A DNA stretch of 64,000 nt. It comes from Volutella citrinella (lineage: Eukaryota; Ascomycota; Sordariomycetes; Hypocreales; Nectriaceae). Below are positions 25,831 to 36,365 of the stretch, piece by piece. A model generated the notes under the pieces. That model was given only the letters and a program-made list of their open reading frames with translations. It was not told where the DNA came from and did no database searches. Within the stretch, counting starts at the first letter, position 1. Each line of letters opens with the position of its first letter. The position numbers and the translations under genes are program-made. The stretch lies in NCBI GenBank assembly GCA_034401135.1, contig JAWZSP010000009.1, positions 186,001-250,000 on the forward strand, in the 5' to 3' direction.

Positions 25831-27097
25831 GACTGCATCTCAAAATTCCAGAGGGCAGCAGAGATTTCGACTGAAAAGGGAAAGCCAAGAGGCAGGGGAT
25901 TGCGGCAACCTTTTGTGTGGAAAATGGAGCTGTGACCATGCTCATGTTCGCGTAAGGTGCGGCGGAGCGAAGCATTGCGGGTACTTGTATCCGCTTGGTG
26001 TTAGTGTCTGTGCACCAGGAGCTGGTTATCACTCTAAGCCCTGCTCCAGCGATGCTTGAGTCGGGCACCTGCGCCGATCAGGGGGGGACCGTCGACGGGA
26101 GTGACGGTGCAGGGTTGTGCATGGCTACTGGCCTAAAGACGGGCCCCAAGGACGCCAGGCTCGTCTCGGGCCTTTCCTCCGCCTGGTAGGGCTAGTCGGT
26201 TTCATCTTGCCTCGCGACAGACTGCGAGAGAAACATGCGGGGCAGTTTTACGAGAGAGGGTTACATCGACTCGGAGGCTATCTGGCCCCGAGACTGAGAC
26301 GAGCGCCGAGAACCCGCGGGCCACGCTGCCAATGCGTAAGGCAATGGTTGATCCCAATTATGATCTGATAGGGGTTGAGTTGATCGCTTGCGGTCATTAG
26401 GGGGGTTGTGGCTTCCAAAGGTCGCCATGTCAGACCAGCGACTGTAGACTGGAAGAAATAGCTTGTCATAGGGCTAGTAACGGATTGGACATGTCGCTTA
26501 ACATAATGAAACCCAATCATTCAGACCCGTTGGTTGATGTCAAGCCATCCAGCTACAAACATCCGCAATGTGCTACGCTCAGGCCCTTTGGCATGCTTCA
26601 CCTGAGCTAAGATGCCGTGAATTTTTCCCGATCAAGGCCACGACCTGAGATATCCACCGCTCAAGATCGTGGTCTGACTCGTGCTGCGGTTGGTGCTGCC
26701 TGTCGCCAGCACACACGTGTTGCGGGTGGACGAAGCTGTCACCGTCGCTCACAGATTTCCCCCAAAGCCTGAACCCGGCAGTTGTGTACTTTGAGCCGCG
26801 GGCACAGGGGCACACCTAACTTAGTTGGGACCGTTGCTAATCCCAGTCAAAGCTTGGCTTCGATTGGATTGGCCGTAAGGTGGGCGTTGCAGATGGACTA
26901 AGGCTAACGGCTGTGCTAGCATGACTCTGGTCGTGATGATCCATTTATGGAGACAGTCCGTTTAATTGCGTTTCCGTCTGGTCAATTCAGCATGTCGCTG
27001 ACAATCCCCGGCGACGACACTCGTTATATACTATGTATCCTTCCGTCAAGGGTAGGGCCTGGAGCAGGCGTTTTGAAGCGCCACCACGTTCCTTAAT
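25831..27097. other. Intergenic region upstream of receptor and lipoxygenase
   Basis: This is a 1.27-kb head-to-head gap with no supported gene. It must contain the promoters of both neighbours. A TATA-like sequence TTATATACTATG lies at about 27023-27034, some 65-75 bases before the lipoxygenase ATG. Confidence 0.55.
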
Positions 27098-29108
27098 ATG
27101 ACTCGCTTTTGTTTCCTTGTTTCTTTGGTGGCCGCTGGGGTCGTCCAAGCTGGCCTTCTAGCCCCTCTCGACGGCCTTGTCAACACCGTCGCCAAGAACG
27201 TCCAGTCTGTCGGCAGCCAACTGGACAAGGTGGGGGACTTGCTGGTGAACCCGTTGCTTGGACCGTACAAGCTCCCACAGGATGACACCTCGCCGGCGAG
27301 GTCTGCGGATGTTCTCTTGAAGCAGACGACATTTCTTTATGGACCTGCTGTCGCTGGCGGACCATTCTTCCCAACCGGCCCCCTCGGATTGGCCAAGGTG
27401 GCAGCCGATACGGTGTCCAACAGCCTCGAACAAGGACCCGTGTTCGCTCTGACCAGCGTCGATGCCGCCGACCTACTTGCCAGCGCCGGCAAGTACAACG
27501 GATTGAAGACGCTGGATGACTATGCCGCCCTCTACAACGACCAGCTGCGGAACTCGCTTCCCGAAGGACCACTGCCTGGTGCTCTGACCAACTATACCCA
27601 GGACCTCTTCTTCTCCATGGAGCGCCTTGCCAACAGCCCTTACAACGTCCGACGACTCTATCCCGGCAAAGACACGCTCAACTTTGAGGTGGACGACCAT
27701 GTCGCATCCGCGGTCGCCAACATGACGCTACAGGAGCTGTTTGACAGTGGCCGTCTCTTTTATACCGACTACCGCGCCCACAAGGACCTTGTTCGGACCC
27801 CGAGAGTTTCGGCTGCCTGCGATGGTTACTTTTTCATTCACCCCCAGACGGGCGAGTTCCTCCCTCTGGCTATCCGCACCAACGTTGGAGCCAATCTGAT
27901 CTACACTCCTCTGGATAGCCCTAGCGAGTGGCTGCTGGCAAAGATGATGCACAATGTCAACGACTTCTACTTTGCCCAAACGTCGCACTTGGCCAGCGTG
28001 CACGAGGTTGTTCAAATCGCCTACATGGCTGCTATCCGCACACTGAGCATCAGCCATCCAATTCTCGGTTTGCTCGATCGCGGTATGCTCCTCCCTGCAC
28101 GTATATGAAGCCTGAAGCTGACGTCTCTAGTCATGTACCAAGTATTCTCCATTCAGCCGCTTGCCCAGGTAGCAATAACATAAGCCTGATGTTGTCGAAC
28201 CTATACTAATCCGTGACTAGACCCTCCTTTTCCTTCCTGGAACCGTCTTTGACCTAGTATTTCCTTACGCTGGCCTTGCTTCTCAACAATACTCGTCCGA
28301 CTTGTACAGTAAAGGAGACCAAGGACGCTTCCGCTCCAACTACTTCCACGCGAACCTCCAGTCGCGCGGATTGATCAACTCCACACTCGGCCCCGAGCTC
28401 AAGTCGTTTCCCTTCTTCGAGGATGGCTCTGTCATCTTTGCTTCTCTTGAAAGGTTCATGACGAGTTTCGTTTCGACGTATTACAACAGCGACTCCAAGA
28501 TTGCCAACGACGCTGAGCTCCAGGCCTGGGTAAAGGAGGCCCAAGGGCCAGCCAAGGCGAGGGACTTTCCCAACATCTCCACAAAGAAGGACCTTATTGA
28601 CGTTCTGACGCATGTGGTATGTAGTGAAAGAGACCAAGGAAAACTCGACCGTCATGGAATGAATGCTCACCTCCAATAGGCTCACCTTGTTACGTTTTCT
28701 CACCACGCCGTCAACACCAATGCCATCCTCTCGCTATCCGCCACATTGCCATTCCACCCCATCGCTCTGTACAAGCCGCTGCCAGAGAAAAAAGGCGAGG
28801 TCGACGTCGCATCTTTCCTGCCGCCTCTGGAACAGGTGATTCTTCAATTCACCACCGGTGGATGGTTCACGCGCGGCCTGCTGGCCGGCACCAACCGGAC
28901 TCTGGTCCACATGTTTGAAGATGAGCCCATGCTCAGCCGAATGAATGCGGATATCCGGAAAGCCTCGGCGCAGTTCTCCCAGGAGATGAAGGATTTCAGC
29001 CGCGTTGTCAATGCTAAAAAGTTTGATGCTGATGGCTTATGCCAGGGGATGCCCTTTCTTTGGAAGACGCTGGACCCTGATGTTATTCCGTTCTCCTGTT
29101 CGATCTAA
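27098..29108 (+). CDS. Secreted lipoxygenase
   Basis: Lipoxygenase that oxygenates polyunsaturated fatty acids to hydroperoxides, 615 residues, close to the roughly 618 usual for secreted fungal lipoxygenases. Exons: 27098-28082, 28131-28168, 28221-28616 and 28680-29108; all introns are 48-63 bases with GT-AG ends. A signal peptide (MTRFCFLVSLVAAGVVQA) predicts secretion. Metal ligands are visible: H297 and H302 in TSHLASVHEVV followed by RTLSISHP, H481 and N485 in SHHAVN, and the C-terminal isoleucine I615. Potential N-glycosylation sites are present (NYT, NMT, NST, NRT). Plant and iron lipoxygenases end in Ile, whereas the studied fungal manganese enzymes end in Val, so the metal is uncertain. 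The 38-base second exon is unusually small. It converges on the aminopeptidase gene, with 134 bp between the stop codons. Confidence 0.92.
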
Positions 29109-29242
29109 GAACACATGAAGCTGAAACTGCGAAGACCTTTGTTCTGATCCAATCGAGACTCTTTGGAAGAGGCATTGTTGCATTTATTCGTAATTACAGT
29201 GACCAAGTAGCAATAACTGCAATTCGATCATTGGTGATTTGG

Positions 29243-30826
29243 CTATGAACGACCAGAAACAAGTGCCTCTACATCACCAATGGCCTTCACGACTGACGTC
29301 AGATTCTCATACCCGTCATCGGTAACAAGAACATTGTCTTCCAAGCTGTAGCAAATGTTAGCGAGTTTTGCGCCGAGGAGATAGACGTCACATACCGCAC
29401 GCCACCCACATCCCAGTACTTGTCAAGGACAGACGCATCGATATACTGGCTGTGCTTCGGATCCGCCAGATATGGTTCGATGATGAAGCGACAAAAGTAG
29501 ACCTGAGTCGTTAGCATAGCTAGTGAAGGTGGTCGGATTACTCACACCAGGTTCTACCGTTACGACGCTACGACAAGGCAGAGTCCCACGCTTCCGTAGA
29601 TATCTGAACATTTCATCTTGATCATCTGGCTTAGGATTGCCACCGACGTCGTGTGTATCCAGACCCAAATAATGACCGAGGCCGTGCGGGAAGAATGCCA
29701 TGCTTGTTTTCGCGGCCAAAATGTCCTCCTTCTTGCCCTTTAAGACACCGAGCTGCAAGAGACCCTCGATGGCAATAGTGTGAGCTAGGAGGTGGAGATC
29801 ATCCCAGTTGACACCGGTTTTAATCCGTGCGAGGCAATCCATCTGCATCTTGTATACAATGTTGTATATATCACGGGACTCTTTCGTAAAGGTGCCAGAT
29901 ATGGGGAATGTGCGTGTCTATGCGGTTAGCTGGAAGGCCGAAATGGTGTCCTTGAGTCCACTTACAATATCTGCTGCGTAGTTCCCCCACTCACCCCCAG
30001 CATCGACGAGTATGTTGAGTTTCCCAGCAAGTGGAGCATTATTCGCCTCGTAGTGTAGCGTGGCGGCTGCGTGGCCACTGCCAACAATCATCGGGTACGC
30101 CATTTCCTTGGCTCCTCTGGATACGCAATGAGCCAGGAATGTAGCCTCAAGTTCCATTTCATTGGAGGCATTTCGAGCTCTTTTCATAACATCCACATGG
30201 GCGTTGCTCGAGATGAAGTTTGCCTTTTGAAGAATGGCCACTTCGAACTCGTCCTTGACGACTCTCGCAGTCTCGATAGCCTTCTTGAGGGCAACACTGT
30301 CGTGTTGAGAAAAAGGGAGAACGACATGGTTGGAGGTCTGCTTTGCGATGGTGAAGACGATGGAATCAGACTCGCTCGAAAGTGTGGCGAGGGTTGCATT
30401 GATGTCTGATGTGTGTTTGACTTCATCAACATCGTATGCTGCCAGAGCCTCGCTGATGCTTACTGGAAGCCCTGACCACACAACCTCTTCATCGTTGATC
30501 GGAGGGATAAAAAGAATGGATCGTGAGCTTCGTCCATCATAGATGAATGCGCAGTCGGGTAGATTACATCCCGTGAGGTAGTAAAAGTTTCGGCGCTGGC
30601 TGGCGGCTTCATTAGATGGTGTAGCTCATCGATGTAGAGGTCAGAGCACCTACCGAAAATGCTCTGTATCATCGCAATCCTCGATGAATCTCGTGATCTG
30701 CCCTTCAACATAAAATATGCCGCGGGAGCCGAACCCTTGATCTTCAAGAAGCCGCGCGACGGTCTTGGCGTGCTGGCGAGCCGGGTACTTGCCCCTGAGG
30801 ATGGCCTCAAAGTCTTGGGAAACCAT
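29243..30826 (-). CDS. Xaa-Pro aminopeptidase (peptidase M24B)
   Basis: Metallopeptidase that removes an N-terminal residue preceding proline, probably cytosolic, 462 residues, typical of fungal aminopeptidase P/prolidase-like proteins. Five exons: 30826-30654, 30599-29966, 29917-29546, 29502-29396 and 29345-29243. Domain order: N-terminal AMP_N part ([27 protein letters not shown]), then the pita-bread catalytic domain. The five metal ligands are recognisable: both Asp in [17 protein letters not shown], His in [16 protein letters not shown], Glu in TVEPG, and Glu in [10 protein letters not shown]. The start was set at 30826 ([15 protein letters not shown]); an in-frame ATG at 30871 would add 15 residues and cannot be excluded. 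No signal peptide. It lies tail-to-tail with the lipoxygenase and just downstream of the regulator at 30966-33104. Confidence 0.92.
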
Positions 30827-30965
30827 CTTCAATTCGAGTGTACTGAGCCATTCACGAGCTGGAGAGCACAAAGTACGTTGTTGTATATAGCTGACTGGGG
30901 TTACTCCACATGCCAGGCCGGCCGGTGGATGGAGCTGGAGGGGTAGCAGGGACTAGGGTGTCGGC

Positions 30966-33104
30966 CTACGAGGCCACCGTCGGCGAACTGAGGACTGGGT
31001 TACTATTCTTGATCAATTCAGTCGCCTGGATGAAGAAAGACTCGACCCGCAGCATGGCTGGGCGCAAAAGGAGCTTGGTTGCTTTTCGCTCTGTCACGCC
31101 CAGACGCTGCAAAGACACATGGAATCCCTCCAGAAGGCGGTAGGCTTTGGCGATGTCTTGCGGGTCGGATGCTAGAACAAACAAGTAGATGAGAAAGTTT
31201 CCACAGAGGATGAGCTGGGACCGGGCGTCTGCTGCAATGTTAGCAATGCTTGGGCAAGAGACACAACGGTTGCCTACATCGGGGCCAGAAGCCGTCCATG
31301 TCCTGGTTGGTGAGATGCCGTATGAACCGAATGAAGGACCCCATCTCGACAAGGGCAATTTGCAACCACTGTCGAAGATTTGAGCCGGGAGTAGCCTTTG
31401 CTCTCTGCGTCGCAGGATGCATCAGTGCCCGGAACAGTAGCACCTGCGTGGCGTAGTACGCCAAGTGTAGCGGGCCTATCGTATTAGACGGATTGTCAAG
31501 ACAAGGCCAGTGTAGGTAAGACTTACCGTTGTCTGGGGTGCCGGCGTGCGAGGCTAAACATTGCGGTATCAAGCTGATCCAATCCTTGAGCTTGGTGTGC
31601 ATTCCCTCGAGTGAGCTGCGGGACAGGCACGGCTCGGCGGAAGGCCTGACTCCACTATTGACATGTCAGTGAGCATCGGCGAACTTTGAACCCGACGGGG
31701 AACGTACTAGTTGGAGTCGAGGATTGCCCGAAGGTCACAGGCGATGTGGATGGAAGCCAGGAAGCGGGCACCATCGGCGACGCGAAATCGCGTGTCGTCT
31801 GGGTGGACCAGATAGGCCAAGTCGTCGGGCACGTCCTCGTCGGCGCGGAGATCATCCAAGTCTGGGGAAGGCGTGTCAAACGTGGTGGCGCCAATGTGCG
31901 GGGGGTTTCCGTGACACACAGAGTACCAGCAGTCGGCGGCATACGTCGCCCACCACAGCTTCTTGCGCAGTCGCTTCTCCCAAGCCGCAACGTTCCAGGT
32001 CGCCGGGTCGTGGTGGAGGCCGATCATCTGCGCGCAGGCCGTGGACTGGGCCGCCAATACCCACATGTGGGGAGTCTCAACGCTGTCAATCTCGGGCGGC
32101 AAGATGTGAAGCAGCAGGAGGCACGCCTGGAGCCGGGACAAGTTGGGCGCCTCGAGCTCCCGCCTCAGGGCCGCATGGGCTTCGGTGACCATCTCGTGCT
32201 GCTGAAAGGGCATCGTGGCGGGCAGGGAGGGATCACGGGGCCAAAAGACGCTGGCGAGGGCGTATATGGCCCCTCGTAGTGAGCTGGGGATGGTCTGCCT
32301 GTCCGTGGCGTATTGGCGGAGGAACCTCGTCTTGGAGATGACGGGATATGCGGGATGGACGAATCGAAAGAATAGTCTGACCAGTGCCTCGCCGTGGGGC
32401 CGTGCCATGGCCTCGATTGCGTCCGAGGCCCGTTGCAGGCGACGGTTGACGTGATCGGGGAACTCGTCTTCGAGCATGAGGAAGTGAATGGGATGGTCGT
32501 TTGGCCGTTCACTGCCGGGGTAGACTTGGATGATGTTTGCATCTACGCCCTCGCGCTCGCTAAGAAGCACCGAGCGAAATGCGGCGAGGAAGTTGGTGTC
32601 CTGCTCAGCGGCGAGGCCTAGAAAGTGCGCCGTCTTGCCGGCATTGTCCTCGAGGGTGTGCCGTGTAAGTGCCTGGGCCTCTGAGATGCCGGGGTCAATT
32701 GCCTCCTCATGATTCTCCGGCAAGCTTGCAATGTCGACCAGGCCCCGGTGGACTACGGCGGCTAGGCCCGGCTCCGAGCCGTCATCAGTCGGCGACGAGG
32801 CCGTACCGGGCGAGTCGGCGAGAATGCTCGGGCCTGGACTGGACTTGGCAGTGGATGACGACTCGCAGACAAGCCCCCGGCTCTCACAGAACAGACCTGC
32901 AGCTGTTAGCCTCGTGCGTCAACAGAGGGGATGATCCCTACATGGTGGCTCGCTGGTGATGATGCAGGCCGTCTTACGGCGTCGGCAAACATCGCACGGC
33001 CGATTCTTGCGGCTCCTCGGCTGGCGCGCGCTCCCGAACCGGCTCTGTATGGTGAATTTGCGGGGTGCGTCGCGTGCCTGCGCGGCATGCTGTCGAGATG
33101 ACAT
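30966..33104 (-). CDS. Zn2Cys6 transcription factor with fungal-specific TF domain
   Basis: Nuclear regulator of 647 residues. Exons: 33104-32942, 32896-31708, 31654-31527, 31475-31278 and 31231-30966. The binuclear zinc cluster is split by intron 1 inside the fourth cysteine codon, giving CDVCRRRKTAC, IITSEPPC and LFCESRGLVC with normal spacing. Basic residues (RQPRSRKNRP) precede it. The middle homology region follows, with LVRLFFRFVHPAYPVIS, LRGAIYALASVFWP and KLWWATYAADCWYSV. A C-terminal block reads ARSQLILCGNFLIYLFVLASDP. The start MSSRQHAA was chosen for family-like length; an in-frame ATG at 33158 adds 18 residues. The target genes are unknown. Neighbours are the aminopeptidase (same strand, downstream) and the NCS1 permease (same strand, upstream). 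Confidence 0.9.
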
Positions 33105-33828
33105 GATGGGCAGCTGACGGTGTGTGGTGAAGCTGGGGGGGAAACTGGGGGAAAGCAAAGTTCGGCGAACTGGGGAGGGGTTTTAGATGGCAGAGGGCCC
33201 AAGGTTTGCCGACGGCGGTGGAGCGAGTCATTCGCAGCTGTGACGGAGAAGACGAAATTTGGTTCCACCGGCTAGTACCGACTGGGCGATGGGATGCCGG
33301 GCGGGAAAGGCATAGTGTTTGAGTGCGGATCCCGATAATATGCGATGTCGCATGATGGGAATTGGGCTGTCATTTCGTTTGTTATCATGACTGGATTGCT
33401 TGATGTCATACAGCGACAACGGAGACTGACGGAATTCTATTACATGATGCATCACGGAAGGTGATTAGTATGTTAAACCGGAATTGATCATAGGAGCTGC
33501 TTGCATATTGATTTCCAGGATGACGAAGGAGGCTATCCGTTGCTGCATTTAGACAATGTCCATCATGGGTCTTAATGGCCTAAGACCGTGGTTGAGATGT
33601 TAGTTGGCATCTATTGTGGAATTACCGACGGTTTCCGTTATGTATGAGGCTGTGTTGCAAAAGCATCTCCTTCTCTTCCATTTCTGATTTCTTCATCACC
33701 GCAGACTTTTATCAGGCATCAGGAGATTCGACATGCAAAGTACATGATGTAAATGGATTTTGAGAACTAGTCTTGTCCAGCTACCCTTCTCTACCGTATC
33801 CAACCACTGCAGCTAATGTACATCCACT
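33105..33828. other. Intergenic region, promoter of the Zn2Cys6 gene
   Basis: This 724-bp interval lies between the regulator start and the NCS1 permease stop. No gene or clear repeat is visible. It must contain the regulator promoter and the permease 3' flank. Confidence 0.6.
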
Positions 33829-35855
33829 CTACACCTTGGCGGACGCAGTCTCCGAGAGTCTTCCGTCAGAGCCCTTGTTGGTGTCATCTGAATTGATGTT
33901 GTACTCCTCCAGCAAGTCAGCCGTCTGCGCAAGAGTCACATCCCAGCGGCCCTGGTACAGTTGCTGCACCTCCTTGGCGCTAGGGCTGTCTCGAACGAAT
34001 TGATCCGACGGCTCGTCAGGGAAGATGCGGTGCAGGGCATAGTAGAACAGGCCGCTGGCCAGGAAGCCATACATGTAGTTGAGAAAGTAGAGCTCGGTGG
34101 CTCCGGCAGGGACTGTAATGGCAGGGTTGACGGCGGAGATGAAGCCTGGGAGCAGAGGAGCAACTCCAACGACCCACTAGTCATTGTTAGTCAATGTTAA
34201 ATCTTGGGAGTTGGAAGATGCATACCGCAACTGGAGCACGCCAGTTAACACCGGAGGTATACCAGTAAATGCTGTCGCTGTTGCCTCGGTAAAGGTCATC
34301 GATGTTGATCTTCTGCTTGGAGACGAGGAGGTAACCAGCAGCCATGACACCAGTCATGGGGGCGAGGAAGACGCCATAGCCCGAGAGAACAGTCAAGAAC
34401 ACAGTCGCCGTGTTGACGAGACGCCAAGGGTTGACGACCGGGCTAATTGCAGCCACAATGTAAGCACCTCGCCGAATGTTGATGAATTTTGGGAAGACGG
34501 ATGCCAGATCCATGCCACCAGACAGCGCATTACCACCCAGGTTGCTGCCAAGCTGCGAAACACCAAGGGCAAACCCGGCAAAGAAAATGGCGGCCCTGGT
34601 ACCAGAGCTTGGGTCCATCTCAAGCAGGCGAACAAGGAGAGTCGGGGGGTTCCAGACGGCTTCTCCACCCAGGCGCTGCTGTGTAGCCGCAACGACGAGA
34701 ATACCAATGACGGAAGCGAGAATGCTGTAGACGGGGAATGCCACGGCTTGACCCCAGATTGCATCGCCAGGTCGTTTAGCCAGGCGAGCCCAGTCATTTT
34801 GGTTCAGGATACCAGCAGCAATGGAGCCCACGGTGGACATGATGCCCGAGACCATCAGCCAAGCTGTGCTGTTGGGGCCTCCGGTGAGAGGGATTGACGC
34901 CCCTGAGTTGATGGTATCGCCAAAGCCGCCCGGTCCCATTGTGGCGAGGGCCCATATCAAGAGAACGAGGAAGAATGCCAATGTGATGGCACTCGCAAAG
35001 TAGAAGAACTTTTGCAGCTTATGAGGGTGGATCCAGAGGAACGGGAGGCTGAGGATGCAGAAGATGAAGTAGGAGAGGAATTGGGCGGATGTCATGCCCG
35101 TGTCGGCTGGAATGGTGTTCTTGATGTGCTGCTCGAGGCTCGGGTCCCAGGAGAGGAGCATGAGATAGACGCATTCGCCACCAACCCATGACTGGAAGCC
35201 GTACCAAACTATCATCACGAGTTAGGTCTGAGGATGGCGACGGGAGGAGATTGGAGTTTACTCACCAAACGCGAGAAAGATGCGGTTCCAGATGGTGAAC
35301 TGGGAGCCCCAGATGCCCCAGATGGTACGACTATAGACGGAGAAACCAACTGGATGGATGTGAGCACAAAGTGTGATGAGAGAGATGGAGACGATGTGAC
35401 ATACTGTGGTAGTATGCGCCTGCCAGCGAGCTGACAATCAGAGCCGCAGTTGCAATAATGTTGCCAATCAGAATGCCTAGAAATGTTAGACATTGTCTAT
35501 AAGACGGACAAGGGAACCCACAAATGATGGCCTGCCACCAGGTGAGGCCCAAAGGAATCAATGCGCTACCAGTCAGAAACGTGGCAATATTGCAATTGAT
35601 GAGAAGCCCTGCGCACGGTTAGTCGCCGATCGTCGTCGCGCGCCTGGGCAAGAGTTCATACAGAAGTTGTTAAAGGCCATGTACGTCCACGTCCGGCGCT
35701 CGGCCTCGACTGGGCGAATATCTTCGTTCTTTGGCCGGTCAGCGATGCTCCACGCCCGACCGTCGCGTGTGGGGACAAGGGGCAAGGGGGCGACTCACGA
35801 TCAAGTGGGAGCCATGCTGCAGGCGGACTCTGTCAATGATTGCTGGGAGACCCAT
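33829..35855 (-). CDS. NCS1-family nucleobase/allantoin/hydantoin permease
   Basis: Plasma-membrane symporter of the nucleobase:cation symporter-1 family, 565 residues with about 12 membrane segments. Seven exons: 35855-35799, 35728-35662, 35608-35522, 35476-35405, 35349-35266, 35208-34226 and 34176-33829. Frame is kept at every junction, and introns are short (about 45-70 bases). Family blocks: NEDIRPVEAERRTW near the N terminus, GLTWWQAII, SRTIWGIWGSQFTIWNRI, WYGFQSWVGGE, GPGGFGDTINSG, ILNQNDWARLAKRPGDAIWGQ, GNALSGGMDLASVFPKFINIRRG, and the NPWRLVNTATVF helix. Intracellular tail is acidic. It is divergently paired (510 bp) with a hydantoinase-type gene, so uptake of allantoin, hydantoin or a related cyclic ureide is the favoured substrate (inference). 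Uracil or cytosine transport is the alternative. Confidence 0.9.
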
Positions 35856-36365
35856 CTTGGTTCGTCGTCGGTCGTCTCGGTGAGCTTGGAGGAGCGGACG
35901 CGACTCATCAGACATGACAGGCGAATGCCTTTATGGATGTCGAATCCTGCAGCTGCCCGAGATCCAAGGCTTGCCCCCCTCCTCATTCGCGATAGCGTTT
36001 GGGGTCCGAAGTAGGATTAGTGGCGGCATCCCCAGAAGGTTCCGCAAAAGTCTGCGATCGGGGAACTGCCGGCGTGTGGCGCTAGTGGAGCCGGGGGGTC
36101 GTATCCTGGCTCGTTTCGTGATCGGCCAACTTGGATTTCGGCGAACTGAAGTTGACCGAGACATCCCGAGCTTGCCACCAGGGCTGCCCCACAACTTCGG
36201 GGAACCGGGGAAGAGCATGTCAGAGCTGACGCTGGATACACAATGGCTATTACGTTCGCCACGAATATTCAAGTTGATCAGTACAAAAGGTGTCGGGTCA
36301 TCGTAGCCCCTCTGAGCTCGATATCAACGACAAGTCAATCAGTCAGCTCACAGTCCCCGTCAACC
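35856..36365. promoter_or_regulatory. Shared divergent promoter, NCS1 permease and hydantoinase
   Basis: This 510-bp region separates the two start codons and has no supported gene of its own. One match to the HGATAR consensus of AreA/Nit2-type nitrogen regulators (CGATAG) occurs at about 35988-35993. A single GATA match is weak evidence. Co-regulation is inferred mainly from the head-to-head layout and the complementary functions. Confidence 0.55.

Noticed and set aside
27098..33104. Secondary-metabolite cluster around the lipoxygenase
   Set aside because: No polyketide synthase, NRPS, terpene synthase or P450 is present anywhere in the window.
36243..36365. N-terminal extension of the hydantoinase from an earlier ATG
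   Set aside because: The added 41 residues are serine-rich and not family-like. The motif-bearing domain starts right after the ATG at 36366, which has a good context.
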